From Actinomycetes bacterium (lineage in GTDB: Bacteria > Actinomycetota > Acidimicrobiia > Acidimicrobiales > Palsa-688), in assembly GCA_021798075.1 (NCBI GenBank), contig JAJZYO010000100.1:1-7067 (forward strand): a stretch of DNA of 7,067 nt, given 5' to 3'. The position numbers and the translations under genes are program-made. The notes under the pieces are model-generated. The model ran no database searches, had not been told where the DNA came from, and worked only from the letters and a program-made list of their open reading frames with translations. Shown here piece after piece: positions 1 to 6,060 of this stretch. How positions within the stretch are numbered: the first letter of the stretch is position 1; each line of letters starts with the position of its first letter.

Positions 1-8
1 CGCTGCGC

Positions 9-107
9 TCATCCGACAACGGCAAGCGGGCAGGCCAGCAACCCGGCCGTCAACCTCAGCATCCGTGGAGAAAACGTCCTAGTGGCTGCGTAACTGTCTC
101 CCTTCAT
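9..107 (-). CDS. Possible short ORF or broken gene start with signal-like peptide (tentative)
   Basis: An ATG at 107 lies about 37 nt downstream of the dehydrogenase stop at 144. It is preceded by GGAG (about 118-121) at 10-nt spacing within a purine-rich tract. The 32 codons encode a basic N-terminal region followed by a hydrophobic stretch, LRLTAGLLACPLAVVG, then TGA at 9-11. This resembles the start of a substrate-binding lipoprotein, with VVG followed by a stop where a lipobox Cys (TGC/TGT) would be expected. The TGA also overlaps an ATG in ATGA (10-13), so a new gene beginning M-S-A-A could start there and leave the window. It could be a genuine small ORF, a pseudogenised ABC-transporter lipoprotein start, or chance. 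Evidence is thin because the window ends 8 bases later. Confidence 0.25.
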   Translation of the reverse strand: MKGDSYAATRTFSPRMLRLTAGLLACPLAVVG

Positions 108-143
108 GTCTGTTCATCTCCTTTTTGTCTTTCCTTTCTGCTC

Positions 144-1121
144 TCATACCGGGCGGACGGCCGAGTGGGTCGCGACCGCCTGCTGCGCGGCAAACGCCAG
201 TGAAGTGGCAGCAAAACCCTCACTCGCCGGCACGGGCGGGGAAAGATCCGCGGTGACGGACCTAACCCAGTCCCCGAGCATCGCCCCGTCCATGTCGGCA
301 CCAACCAGTTCCTGGCGCAGGCGCCCGGTCCGGTCGTAGACGCCAACGCGCTCCGCGAAAATGTCGACGGACGCCACGCCCCTTTCCCCCCAGACGCGCA
401 TAGTGAGGTCCAGGGCGCCGGGCATCCCGTCGGGACGGGACATGGACGGGTCGATGGTCACGATCATCCCGTTGCTGCGCTCCGCAAGCACCATAGCGGT
501 GTCCTCGGCCGGGAGGCCGGCGTGGTGCAGGACACCGGCTTCGGCACGTACCGACGCCCACGATCCCCCCCAGATCCAGCCGACTAGGTCGGCCGCGTGG
601 ACCACGTGGTCGAGCAGGCAACCGCCCCCTGCCAGAGACAGGTCTGCGAACCAGCCCCCCGGAAAACGGTTGCGGTTCGTGGCCCACACCGCCACTGCTT
701 CCCCGAGGCTGCCGTCCTGGGCGGCTCGCCGTAAGCGAGTAGCGCCCGGGTGGTAGCGGACGGGTAGGGCCACGCTGAGCGGCATCTTGGCCGAGAGCCC
801 GAGCAAGGCGTCGGACTCGGACGGGGTAACGCCGAGCGGCTTCTCCACGAGGAGCGCGAGCCCAGCGCCGGCCACCGCTTGTACCAGCCCGAACTGGCGC
901 GTCGGCTCCGGGCACACGACGGCCGCCCTGGCGAGGGAAAGGCAGGCCTCCACCGACGCGAGGACGGGCGCCCCCGTAGAGTCAGCGAGCTCGGAAGCCC
1001 GCGCCGGGTCGACATCGTACACGCCGACCAATTCGACGTCGGGGCTGGCCGAAAGCCACCGCAAATAGCCCGGCGCGTGCACATGCCCCGCGCCGACCAT
1101 AGCTACCGGCAACTTGGCCAT
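144..1121 (-). CDS. Gfo/Idh/MocA-family NAD(P)-dependent oxidoreductase (downstream paralogue)
   Basis: This is a 325-aa cytoplasmic dehydrogenase of the usual family length, predicted to oxidise or reduce a hydroxyl/keto group on a sugar, inositol or related polyol with NAD(P). The N-terminal Rossmann fold (about 1-120) opens with VAMVGAGHVH (residues 6-15). The GxGxxG fingerprint is imperfect because His15 replaces the third Gly. The family EKP motif is at 93-95, with the Lys normally at the active site. The C-terminal alpha/beta domain carries GGGCLLDHVVH (165-175), the conserved Gly-rich Asp/His motif with D171 and H175. The ATG start at 1121 shares its A with the TGA stop of the upstream paralogue (TGATG). 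GAGGAG lies 12 nt upstream, which is far for an SD, so translation probably depends on coupling. Family assignment is secure. The substrate cannot be read from sequence. Confidence 0.93.
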   Translation of the reverse strand: MAKLPVAMVGAGHVHAPGYLRWLSASPDVELVGVYDVDPARASELADSTGAPVLASVEACLSLARAAVVCPEPTRQFGLVQAVAGAGLALLVEKPLGVTPSESDALLGLSAKMPLSVALPVRYHPGATRLRRAAQDGSLGEAVAVWATNRNRFPGGWFADLSLAGGGCLLDHVVHAADLVGWIWGGSWASVRAEAGVLHHAGLPAEDTAMVLAERSNGMIVTIDPSMSRPDGMPGALDLTMRVWGERGVASVDIFAERVGVYDRTGRLRQELVGADMDGAMLGDWVRSVTADLSPPVPASEGFAATSLAFAAQQAVATHSAVRPV

Positions 1122-2131
1122 CAGGGCGTTGCGCTCCTCAGCGGGACCGTTTCGCGCGTGCTGGCGCTCCGCCTCGCGGCTTCGGCGAGCGCTACGGCGG
1201 CAACGGCGTCAGCCGGGCTGACCCTCGGGGCAGGGCCACCGCCGAACCATGCCAGGGCGTCGGCCAGCTCGTCGTGGTAGGGGTCGTTGAGCGGCTCCCC
1301 GACCGGGACCTCCACCGCCGGTGGGCCAGTTTCAGATCTTGGGTCTTGGTCGAAACGAAAGGTCGCCGAACTGCGGCTGTCGTGACTGAGCAGTCCACCA
1401 GGGCCCGAGACCTCGACCGCGGTCCAAAACCCCGTCGGGTCCATCCATGAAAGCTCTACCGATGAAATAGCGCCTCCCTCGTGGGCGAGCACCACCATTG
1501 CCACTTGCCCAGCACCACGCTCGGCAACGAGCGCCGACACGCGCTCCACAGGCCCGAGGCACCAGAGCAGCCAGTCGAAATCATGAACGCCCATGTCGGT
1601 GATAACACCCCCAGAACGCAGCCCTTCCGCGTACCAGCCCCTCGCTTCTCCAGGCGGCCCGGACATCCGCCGGCACTTCGCCATGGCGGGCGAGCCGATC
1701 TCACCGCGTTTTACCAGCTCGCGGATTTTGGCGTAGGCGGGGAAGTAGCGCACGACATGGCCCACCGCCAACTTCACCCCCGCCCGCTCGCAGGCGTCGA
1801 CAGCCGCCCGCGCCTGTTTTACGTCCAAGGCCAGGGGTTTCTCGCAGAAGACGTGCAGCCCGGCTGCGGCGGCTTCCTCGACCAGGCTGACATGGGTGTC
1901 CGTTGGGGTCGCGATTACCACGGCGTCCAGGCCGCTTTTGAGCAACCCGGCCACGTCGTCGCTCACCTGGGCCCCGGCCACGCGGCACAACTCGGCCACC
2001 TCCGGGCCGATGTCGGGCGCGGCGACGCCGGCCAGTTCGGCACCGGCAGTCGCCAGCAAGGAGAGGACGTGGGTCTTTCCCATGACACCCCCTCCGATCA
2101 CACCGACCCTTACCTTGCCACGCTCAGGCAA
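1121..2131 (-). CDS. Gfo/Idh/MocA-family NAD(P)-dependent oxidoreductase (promoter-proximal paralogue)
   Basis: This 336-aa dehydrogenase is the first gene of the left minus-strand operon. It has a classical Rossmann motif VGVIGGGVMGKTH (residues 9-21, with G13, G15 and G18), the EKP motif at 97-99 in VFCEKPL, and the C-terminal SGGVITDMGVHDFD motif (173-186) with the D179/H183 pair expected at the active site. Inositol 2-dehydrogenases, glucose-fructose oxidoreductase and many sugar 3-dehydrogenases share this layout, so the substrate is open. The TTG start at 2131 is chosen because GAGGGGG (2136-2142) lies 4 nt upstream and the Rossmann strand begins at residue 7; no better start lies upstream. 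The gene is transcribed divergently from the ROK regulator, which makes it the most likely regulatory target. Its stop overlaps the next dehydrogenase by one base, so the two are probably made together and may act in sequence or as a hetero-oligomer. Confidence 0.94.
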   Translation of the reverse strand: MPERGKVRVGVIGGGVMGKTHVLSLLATAGAELAGVAAPDIGPEVAELCRVAGAQVSDDVAGLLKSGLDAVVIATPTDTHVSLVEEAAAAGLHVFCEKPLALDVKQARAAVDACERAGVKLAVGHVVRYFPAYAKIRELVKRGEIGSPAMAKCRRMSGPPGEARGWYAEGLRSGGVITDMGVHDFDWLLWCLGPVERVSALVAERGAGQVAMVVLAHEGGAISSVELSWMDPTGFWTAVEVSGPGGLLSHDSRSSATFRFDQDPRSETGPPAVEVPVGEPLNDPYHDELADALAWFGGGPAPRVSPADAVAAVALAEAARRSASTRETVPLRSATP

Positions 2132-2135
2132 TTGT

Positions 2136-2142
2136 CCCCCTC
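2136..2142 (-). promoter_or_regulatory. Ribosome binding site deciding a TTG start
   Basis: GAGGGGG on the minus strand, 4 nt from the TTG at 2131. It is the only good SD near the 5' end of the promoter-proximal dehydrogenase and supports TTG over the GTG codons nine or more codons further in, which would cut into the Rossmann fold. Confidence 0.65.
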
Positions 2143-2158
2143 GGCGCCCAGGGTTACC

Positions 2159-2181
2159 GCGAGCGTTCCAAGAACGCGCGC
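2159..2181 (-). other. Inverted repeat / leader hairpin
   Basis: A 15-bp perfect inverted repeat, GCGTTC-CAA-GAACGC (2163-2177), is extended after one mismatch by GCG/CGC on the outside (2159-2161 and 2179-2181). In RNA made leftward it gives a 9-bp stem with one mismatch and a 3-nt loop, about 28 nt before the TTG start of the dehydrogenase. No U-tract follows, so it is not an intrinsic terminator. It could be a second operator or a hairpin affecting translation or RNA stability. Confidence 0.5.
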
Positions 2182-2215
2182 TTCACGGTAAACAAACCGG
2201 CTACTTTTCCCTTGT

Positions 2216-2234
2216 GGCGAGAACTGCTCCCGCC
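2216..2234 (-). other. Small hairpin near the 5' end of the dehydrogenase leader
   Basis: Read on the minus strand, GGCGGGA-GCAGT-TCTCGCC forms a 7-bp stem (one G-U pair) with a 5-nt loop. It begins about 15 nt after the predicted transcription start. The stem is continuous only in the minus-strand RNA, because the plus strand has an A-C mismatch. That fits an RNA feature rather than a DNA operator. Its function is unknown. Confidence 0.35.
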
Positions 2235-2245
2235 TCAATATGAAA

Positions 2246-2264
2246 TAAGTCTTCAATATACTTA
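2246..2264. promoter_or_regulatory. AT-rich dyad, candidate ROK operator
   Basis: TAAGT (2246-2250) and ACTTA (2260-2264) are inverted around a 9-bp AT-rich spacer. The dyad covers the -10 box and predicted start site of the leftward promoter, and the -10-like element for the rightward regulator gene. TCAATAT also occurs as a direct repeat (2235-2241 and 2253-2259, 18 bp apart). ROK repressors such as NagC and XylR bind AT-rich dyads next to their own genes, so binding by the adjacent regulator is a reasonable inference. Confidence 0.5.
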
Positions 2265-2284
2265 GGCCGTGCGAATGTTGTCAA
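2255..2284 (-). promoter_or_regulatory. Sigma70-type promoter for the dehydrogenase operon
   Basis: On the minus strand a perfect -35 box TTGACA (2279-2284) is separated by 18 bp from a -10 box TATATT (2255-2260). The start of transcription would be near 2248, giving a leader of about 115 nt before the TTG at 2131. This is the only near-consensus promoter I find in the window. Its -35 box touches the SD of the divergent regulator gene, and its -10 box lies within the candidate operator. Confidence 0.7.
2257..2262 (+). promoter_or_regulatory. Possible -10 element for the ROK regulator gene
   Basis: TATACT on the plus strand would start transcription near 2269, leaving a leader of about 25 nt before the ATG at 2294. 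No convincing -35 is present (CTCAAT at 17-bp spacing), so the promoter would be weak or activator-dependent. It overlaps the leftward -10 box on the opposite strand, so the two promoters would compete for polymerase. Confidence 0.3.
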
Positions 2285-2289
2285 GGGGG
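2283..2289 (+). promoter_or_regulatory. Ribosome binding site of the ROK regulator
   Basis: AAGGGGG, 4 nt before the ATG at 2294. It fixes this start and overlaps the first two bases of the divergent -35 box. Confidence 0.6.
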
Positions 2290-2293
2290 TTCG

Positions 2294-3520
2294 ATGAGCG
2301 GAGCCAGCCCAGGTAGCCCTGCCGCACTCCGCCAGATCAACCAGGCGCATGTGCTATCGGCCGTAAGGCGCTCTGAGGCGCTCCGCCTGGGGGAGATCGC
2401 CGAGACGACCGGCCTTTCCCGGCCCACAATCGCGAGCGCCCTCGACGAACTCCACGACGCGGGGTGGGTCGACTTCCTCGACGAGCACCCGAAAGGCCGC
2501 TCGGGGCTCGGGCGCCCCGCACGCCTCGTACGCTTCCGGGCCGAGGCGGGCTACGTCGTCGGTATCGACATCGGCGCCCACCGCACGGGCGTGGTCGTGG
2601 CCGACCTCAACGGCACGCCGGTCGCCACGCTGAAGCGGGGCACGGCCGGCGCGCATGACAGGCACCAGTTGCTGGGGGCAGTGCGGGCCACCGTGCATGA
2701 CGCCCTCGCTCAAAGCGGCGTCGGGCGCAACGCCGTCATGTCAGTAGCCGTCGGCAGCCCTGGCATCATCCATCCCACCGAGAGCATGGTCGTCCAAGCT
2801 CCCAGCCTCCCCGGTTGGGCATCGCTCAACCTGGCCAAGGAGCTGCGCCGTTCCTTCCGCTGCCCTGTCCAGGTGGAAAACGACGTCAACCTCGCCGTGC
2901 TCGGGGAGTGCTGGCGGGGCGCCGCCAAGTCGGCCCGGACCGTCGTGTTCGTGTTGTGGGGTGAACGGGTGGGCGCTGGGATCTACATCGACGGGCAGTT
3001 GCACCGGGGTGCCTCAGGCGCAGCAGGTGAGCTCGGCTACCTCTCCGTGCTCGACCCTTCGGGCAAAGAGGTGCTCGTCGACGAGCGGGGCCTTGGTCCC
3101 TTCGAGCGGGCGGTCGGCGCCGGCGCCATCGTGGCGATGGGGAAGCAAGCATCCCGCCACCGCGGGGACAGCAAGTCGGAGCTGGCCCGCCCCGGCGAGG
3201 AACTGGACGCGGCCCGGGTCTTTTCGGCGGCCGCCGCCGGCGACCGGGCCGCGAGACAGGTAGTCGACACCGTCATAGCCCACCTTGCCCGAGGCTTGGC
3301 ACCCCTGCTCTTGGTGCTCGACCCGGACCTCCTGATAATCGGAGGAGGTGTGTCACGCGCCGGGAAAGCGGTGCTGGACGCCCTCAGGTTGCAGGTCCAC
3401 CGTCTCACTCTCGTGGGCACGCCGCTCGAGCTCTCCGCCCTCGGCGACGACGCCGTCGCCATCGGCGCGCTCCGCCTGGCGCTGACCGACGTAGAGCAGC
3501 GCGTCCTACCGAGCCTCTAG
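2294..3520 (+). CDS. ROK-family transcriptional regulator
   Basis: This 408-aa protein has the length and layout of NagC/XylR-type ROK repressors. Residues 11-82 form a winged helix-turn-helix (INQAHVLSAVRRS, then EIAETTGLSRPTIASALDEL at 34-53, then a GLGRPARLVRF wing). Residues about 85-400 form the ROK actin-like fold: GYVVGIDIGAHRTGVVVADL (86-105) for the phosphate-1 loop, VAVGSPGII (151-159), ENDVNLAVLGE (195-205) with N196 and the catalytic-position D197, GAAGELGYL (242-250), and LLIIGGGVS (346-354). The structural zinc motif is lost: the usual His after GELG is Tyr249, and the three Cys of the CxCGxxGC signature align to Val262, Glu264 and Pro269. It probably binds a sugar or sugar phosphate as effector rather than acting as a kinase. 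Its gene is divergent from the dehydrogenases and converges on the amidohydrolase with stop codons overlapping. The most likely target is the shared dyad at 2246-2264. Confidence 0.93.
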   Translation: MSGASPGSPAALRQINQAHVLSAVRRSEALRLGEIAETTGLSRPTIASALDELHDAGWVDFLDEHPKGRSGLGRPARLVRFRAEAGYVVGIDIGAHRTGVVVADLNGTPVATLKRGTAGAHDRHQLLGAVRATVHDALAQSGVGRNAVMSVAVGSPGIIHPTESMVVQAPSLPGWASLNLAKELRRSFRCPVQVENDVNLAVLGECWRGAAKSARTVVFVLWGERVGAGIYIDGQLHRGASGAAGELGYLSVLDPSGKEVLVDERGLGPFERAVGAGAIVAMGKQASRHRGDSKSELARPGEELDAARVFSAAAAGDRAARQVVDTVIAHLARGLAPLLLVLDPDLLIIGGGVSRAGKAVLDALRLQVHRLTLVGTPLELSALGDDAVAIGALRLALTDVEQRVLPSL

Positions 3521-4848
3521 CTCCGGGCAGAAGGGCTGGAGCTCGACCTCCTGTACGAGACGTAGCCGTCTCGCGACCTGAGCATGCCCGCCCAAGGCCG
3601 ACGGAGCGTCTCGGGGCCCCGAGAGAGCAGTGCCCTCTGCGCGTCCGTCAGGTGCACCCAGGGGGCAGGCCGTGAGGGCTCGACCGGCTCCAGCAACGAG
3701 CCGGCTGCAAAGGTGGCCCGGTTGACCAGCACAGGCCCCGCCCGCCGAGCCTCGAGCTCGGAATCGAAGAAGTCGAAATCGCCCTCCTCAACTTGGAAGA
3801 CGGCGAGGTCCGCCCGCCGACCGACCTCGAGCGAACCCGCCTCGGCGTCGCTAAAAGCCAAGGCTGGCGCCGACGTGGCGGCCCGCACCACGTCATCAAG
3901 GCCCATGCCGAGGGCCAGGAACTTCGACATGCAAGTCGGGAGGTCGAAGCACGGCCCGAGGATGCTGCGCTGGTGGGCATCCGAGGAGATCACGTCGGGA
4001 GGGAAGCCAGCGGCAAGCATCGCCTCGGCAACCGAGAACGAGAAGCTCCCAGAGCCGTGCCCGACGTCGAAAAGCACTCCCCGTTCCCTGGCACCAACGA
4101 CGCTCCGCCGTATTCCACCCCGGGGGGCGAGCAATGACATGGTCTGGCTGGTCATGCAGTGAGTGACGATGTCGCCGGGCCGCAGTAGGTCGAGCACCTC
4201 GTCGATGCTGGGCGGTTCCGCCCCGATGTGCACCATGACCGGGACCCCCGCGGCTTCTGCCGCCCGAAGGGCGCGCCGGAGGGGCTCTATGCCCATCTCC
4301 CCCACCGTCGCGCTGTCCATCCGGCATTTGACGCCGGCAAAAAAACCTTCGTGCTCCGCGAGGACAGCCGCGCAGAGCCCAGGGTCGCAAAGATCCTCTC
4401 GGCGGCACTCGCCGGTTTCGGCGATAAGGCCGACAGCACTTATGTTGAGGAAGGCGCTCATCTGGAGAGGTGCAAAACCTGGGCTCATTTGCTCGAGTGC
4501 CGCCGCGCTGTACGCCCCCGCGGAGCCGGCGTCGACCCAGGTCGTCACACCGGTGCGCCAAGCGAGTGGTCTCGGGTCCGTGCCCCAGAAAGTGGCCCCG
4601 TGAAAGATATGTGTATGCAGGTCGACGAGGCCGGGCAAAACGAGGCAACCAGCGGCGTCGAACACCCCGGCGGCCAATTGGCGTGGTACGTCTGGCTCGA
4701 CGACGGCTATCCGGCCGCCGGCCAGGCCTACGTCGTAACGTCCTCGCCGGCCCGTCGCTGGGTCAATCACCTCACCGCCCGCCACCAACAGGTCCAGCAA
4801 ACCGGCCCGCGCGGGCACGGGTTGCGGCTCTGGGCTTGGCGCGCTCAA
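3517..4848 (-). CDS. Amidohydrolase/deacetylase (cog3964-type, dihydroorotase-like)
   Basis: A 443-aa cytoplasmic binuclear metal hydrolase of the amidohydrolase superfamily. The closest recognisable group is cog3964 (the EF_0837/Atu3266 type). To my recollection characterised members hydrolyse acetyl-(R)-mandelate and, less well, N-acetyl-D-amino acids rather than dihydroorotate. Numbered from the TTG at 4848, all metal ligands are present: HTH in LVDLHTHIF (H78, H80), the carboxylated Lys in FAGVKCRMD (K174), H207 in VPVMVHIG, H230 in IVTHC, and catalytic D290 in VISSDAH. GVTTWVDAGSAG and FDVGHGSGSFSF are typical of the group. The start at 4848 is chosen because GAAGG lies 7 nt upstream; the TTG at 4854 has only 1 nt of spacing. 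The C-terminus is extended by about 45 residues and ends in a Ser/Arg-rich tail. It is the last gene of the right block, 10 nt after the deaminase stop. Family is secure, substrate inferred. Confidence 0.9.
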   Translation of the reverse strand: MSAPSPEPQPVPARAGLLDLLVAGGEVIDPATGRRGRYDVGLAGGRIAVVEPDVPRQLAAGVFDAAGCLVLPGLVDLHTHIFHGATFWGTDPRPLAWRTGVTTWVDAGSAGAYSAAALEQMSPGFAPLQMSAFLNISAVGLIAETGECRREDLCDPGLCAAVLAEHEGFFAGVKCRMDSATVGEMGIEPLRRALRAAEAAGVPVMVHIGAEPPSIDEVLDLLRPGDIVTHCMTSQTMSLLAPRGGIRRSVVGARERGVLFDVGHGSGSFSFSVAEAMLAAGFPPDVISSDAHQRSILGPCFDLPTCMSKFLALGMGLDDVVRAATSAPALAFSDAEAGSLEVGRRADLAVFQVEEGDFDFFDSELEARRAGPVLVNRATFAAGSLLEPVEPSRPAPWVHLTDAQRALLSRGPETLRRPWAGMLRSRDGYVSYRRSSSSPSARS

Positions 4849-4855
4849 CGGCAAA

Positions 4856-4860
4856 CCTTC
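4856..4860 (-). promoter_or_regulatory. Ribosome binding site for the amidohydrolase, overlapping the deaminase stop
   Basis: GAAGG on the minus strand; its first two bases belong to the upstream TGA (4859-4861). It sits 7 nt before the TTG at 4848 but only 1 nt before the TTG at 4854, so it favours the shorter protein and suggests coupling to deaminase translation. Confidence 0.5.
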
Positions 4861-6049
4861 AGTGGAAAAACGTGCGGATCTCGCCAGTCACCTCGCGGTC
4901 CCGATCGACAAGGAGGACAGTCCTCCACTTGTCGAACGCCGTGCAGGGGTGCGAGATGCCGAATACCACCCTGTCCCCGACGCCCAAGCCCTGCGCACTC
5001 CCATCGAAAGCCAGGTAGCCGTGCTGGTCGTTTACCTTGCTCAGTTCGGCTCGGCCGAGGGGCTGGAGCCCCGGTCCCCTCACGACGCCGAGCGGCACCG
5101 GGAGGCCGAGGTCGTAGGGGGCGTCGCGCTTGCCGAGGCCCAGGATCGCGAGCCCCGGCTCGGGCACAGAAAGTACCTCGGCCCACAGCTCCAAAGCCGC
5201 CTCGAGGGTTGGCCCATGCCCACTCGGCCCTGAGAGCGGCGAGTTTCGGGCGTAGACACCATGGTCGTGCACCAGGTAGCAGCCAGAACGTACTACCAAG
5301 AGGACGTCGTGGGCCCCGAAATGGCCCTCCTCTCGCGCTTTCGCCCCGAGAACCTCGGCCACACGGTCGAAATAGGCGCTTCCGCCAGCAGAAACGAGCG
5401 GCTGTGCCCCCTCGGGGAAAGCGCCGCCGTCGGCGAGGCGGACGACAAGCCGGCGCAAAGCAAATAGGAAAGCGTCCACCTTGGCGAGCGCCTCGGGAGA
5501 ACGGTCGCTCGCCAATATACCTTCGTAACCCTCCACGCCAGCCAGGCGGAGGCACTGGCCCCGTTGCACAGCGCCTGCAGCCGCGAGCGCTGTTTCTTCG
5601 CTTCGCGCCCCCGCCCTCCCGCCGGCGACGCCGAGTTCGACGAGCACCCCGAGCCGGCCCGTGAAGCCGGCCCGGACAAGGTTGGCGTCGAGGAGCTTGG
5701 CCCCTTCGACGGAGTCGACCAGGCAGTAGAGCTCCCGGCCGGCCACAGCCAGGCAACGGGCCACCGCCTGAGCATCCGCCATACTGACCAGTTCGTTGGC
5801 AACGAGCACGCGGGTGGCGCCGGCGTCGAAAGCTACCTCCGCCTGCGGCATGTTGGCAACGGTCATGCCCCAAGCGCCGGCCTCGAGCTGGCGCTTGAAG
5901 AGGGCCGGCGCCATGGTCGTCTTCCCGTGGGGCGCGAGCACAAACCCGTGCTGCCGGGCGTACCCGGCCATTACGGCGAGGTTGTTGGCGAGCGCTGGCT
6001 CCTTCAGCACTAGGGCAGGGAGCGCGAGTTCACCCTTCAGCAGGTTCAA
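4859..6049 (-). CDS. PLP-dependent amino acid deaminase (D-serine dehydratase/D-threonine aldolase-like fold)
   Basis: A 396-aa enzyme with the alanine-racemase-like N-terminal barrel and the C-terminal domain of the DSD1/D-threonine aldolase family (COG3616). The PLP Schiff-base Lys is K43 in LAPHGKTTMAP (39-48). LPALVLKEPALANNLAVM (10-27) and LEAGAWGMTVANMPQAEVAF are typical of the subgroup annotated amino acid deaminase. Near the C-terminus FGISHPCTAFDKWR (363-376) supplies H367 and C369, the positions that bind Zn in eukaryotic D-serine dehydratase. NDQHGYLAFDG and GLGKRDAPYDLGLPVPLG also match the group. The expected reaction is beta-elimination of D-Ser or a similar D-amino acid to an enamine, then the 2-keto acid and ammonia. 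The start is TTG at 6049, with AGGA (6057-6060) 7 nt upstream overlapping the ridA-like stop. Placement directly after a RidA gene fits the chemistry. Aldolase or racemase activity is less likely but not excluded. Confidence 0.88.
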   Translation of the reverse strand: MNLLKGELALPALVLKEPALANNLAVMAGYARQHGFVLAPHGKTTMAPALFKRQLEAGAWGMTVANMPQAEVAFDAGATRVLVANELVSMADAQAVARCLAVAGRELYCLVDSVEGAKLLDANLVRAGFTGRLGVLVELGVAGGRAGARSEETALAAAGAVQRGQCLRLAGVEGYEGILASDRSPEALAKVDAFLFALRRLVVRLADGGAFPEGAQPLVSAGGSAYFDRVAEVLGAKAREEGHFGAHDVLLVVRSGCYLVHDHGVYARNSPLSGPSGHGPTLEAALELWAEVLSVPEPGLAILGLGKRDAPYDLGLPVPLGVVRGPGLQPLGRAELSKVNDQHGYLAFDGSAQGLGVGDRVVFGISHPCTAFDKWRTVLLVDRDREVTGEIRTFFH

Positions 6050-6056
6050 CCGGGTG

Positions 6057-6060
6057 TCCT
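6057..6060 (-). promoter_or_regulatory. Ribosome binding site deciding the deaminase TTG start
   Basis: AGGA overlaps the TAG stop (6059-6061) of the RidA-like gene and lies 7 nt before the TTG at 6049. It supports coupled translation of the two genes. Confidence 0.5.

Noticed and set aside
1..93. Open plus-strand frame of 30 codons ending at TAA 91-93, as the tail of a convergent gene
   Set aside because: No recognisable motif. The opposite strand has an SD and a signal-like peptide in the same place. The tail of a gene entering from the left cannot be excluded.
94..143. Pyrimidine-rich stretch with TTTTT as a terminator
   Set aside because: No GC-rich stem precedes the T-run on the plus strand. 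On the minus strand the tract is purine-rich and instead looks like an SD region.
1481..2191. 236-codon plus-strand ORF opposite the first dehydrogenase
   Set aside because: It has no domain signature and would cover both the dehydrogenase coding sequence and its leader. The opposite strand has the Rossmann, EKP and Asp/His motifs.
3896..4648. 250-codon minus-strand ORF inside the amidohydrolase
   Set aside because: Wrong frame of a gene with all metal ligands intact; the product is Arg/Pro-rich.
3517..4848. Calling the amidohydrolase a true dihydroorotase (PyrC)
   Set aside because: The internal motifs (GVTTWVDAGSAG, FDVGHGSGSFSF) belong to cog3964 proteins, and there are no pyrimidine genes nearby.
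4228..5664. 478-codon plus-strand ORF spanning two minus-strand genes
   Set aside because: It runs antisense through the amidohydrolase and deaminase, both of which show full family motifs. Its own product is Arg/Pro-rich with no recognisable domain. Long antisense ORFs are expected in high-GC DNA.
4845..5873. 342-codon minus-strand ORF in another frame of the deaminase
   Set aside because: Low-complexity Arg/Gly/Pro product, overlapping a gene with clear catalytic motifs; a frame shadow.
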